Source: Monoglobus pectinilyticus (GTDB taxonomy: Bacteria; Bacillota; Clostridia; Monoglobales; Monoglobaceae). From it: 64,000 bases of DNA. The position numbers and the translations under genes were made by a program. Under the pieces are notes generated by a model, which had not been told where the DNA came from, did not search any database, and worked only from the letters and a program-made list of their open reading frames with translations. The stretch spans positions 1,927,225 to 1,991,224 of the forward strand of contig NZ_CP020991.1 in assembly GCF_002874775.1 (NCBI RefSeq), written 5' to 3'. Below are positions 63,975 through 64,000 of this stretch, one piece after another; the first letter of the stretch is position 1, and the number at the start of each line of letters is the position of its first letter.

Positions 63975-64000
63975 ATGTCAATTAAAAAGAAACTTATGTT
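63975..64000 (+). CDS. Start of a further gene in the ABC transporter operon (partial)
   Basis: ATG preceded by GGAGGCGG at ideal spacing, 33 bases after the permease stop. The first residues read MSIKKKLM, a basic N-terminus typical of another exported or membrane protein. Only eight codons are visible, so no function is given. Confidence 0.6.

Overview
The window comes from a low-GC, spore-forming member of the Clostridia with a specialist pectin diet. Three observations support this: a complete spoIIE gene behind a Spo0A-type promoter, three very large secreted multidomain enzymes aimed at pectin (two SLH-anchored CE8 pectin methylesterases and one PL11 rhamnogalacturonan lyase), and clostridial Shine-Dalgarno and promoter signals throughout. 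From memory, the SLH-domain/pectinase combination recalls Monoglobus pectinilyticus or a close relative. That is inference; no search was run.

Layout. 1-2.9 kb: tail of a CaCA-type exchanger, a small membrane protein and spoIIE. 3.4-5.4 kb: a glutamine synthetase homologue with altered metal ligands, paired with an ANTAR antiterminator. 5.4-8.4 kb: a secreted copper-amine-oxidase-N domain protein, then a tandem array of a hairpin-rich ~223-bp repeat, then a zinc-ribbon membrane protein. 8.5-12.2 kb, minus strand: ruvA-ruvB-metG. 12.4-26.2 kb: two giant SLH/CE8 genes with near-identical promoters and many accessory modules, including a recent in-frame duplication. 26.2-27 kb: gene-free stretch with a foldable RNA-like element, further repeat copies and IS200/IS605-like hairpins. 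27-29.3 kb: a TIM44-like/zinc-ribbon protein with an SPFH (YdjI-like) protein.

30-50 kb is an exopolysaccharide (EPS) locus. It encodes a signal-peptidase-like protein, priming sugar transferase, UDP-glucose dehydrogenase-type enzyme, HPt protein, REC-HD-GYP regulator, flippase, three GT4-type transferases (one on the opposite strand), a CDP-glycerol-type polymer transferase, polymerase, two Wzz-like proteins (one fused to a degenerate GGDEF domain), a phosphoesterase and two GT2 enzymes. The HPt, HD-GYP and GGDEF parts suggest phosphorelay and cyclic-dinucleotide control built into the locus.

50-56.5 kb: a CaCA exchanger on the minus strand and a polyamine operon (speD-speA-speE-speB plus a carboxynorspermidine-synthase-like dehydrogenase). 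57-61 kb: the PL11 lyase, which shares an accessory module with the first CE8 protein. 61.2-64 kb: a secreted or anchored protein of unknown function followed by an ABC exporter and the start of another gene.

The most unusual signals are the hairpin repeat family, whose stems vary by compensatory changes; the degenerate GGDEF-Wzz fusion beside an intact HD-GYP/HPt pair; the glutamine synthetase homologue lacking metal ligands; the shared pectinase modules; and a sequence motif shared by the loops of three terminators.
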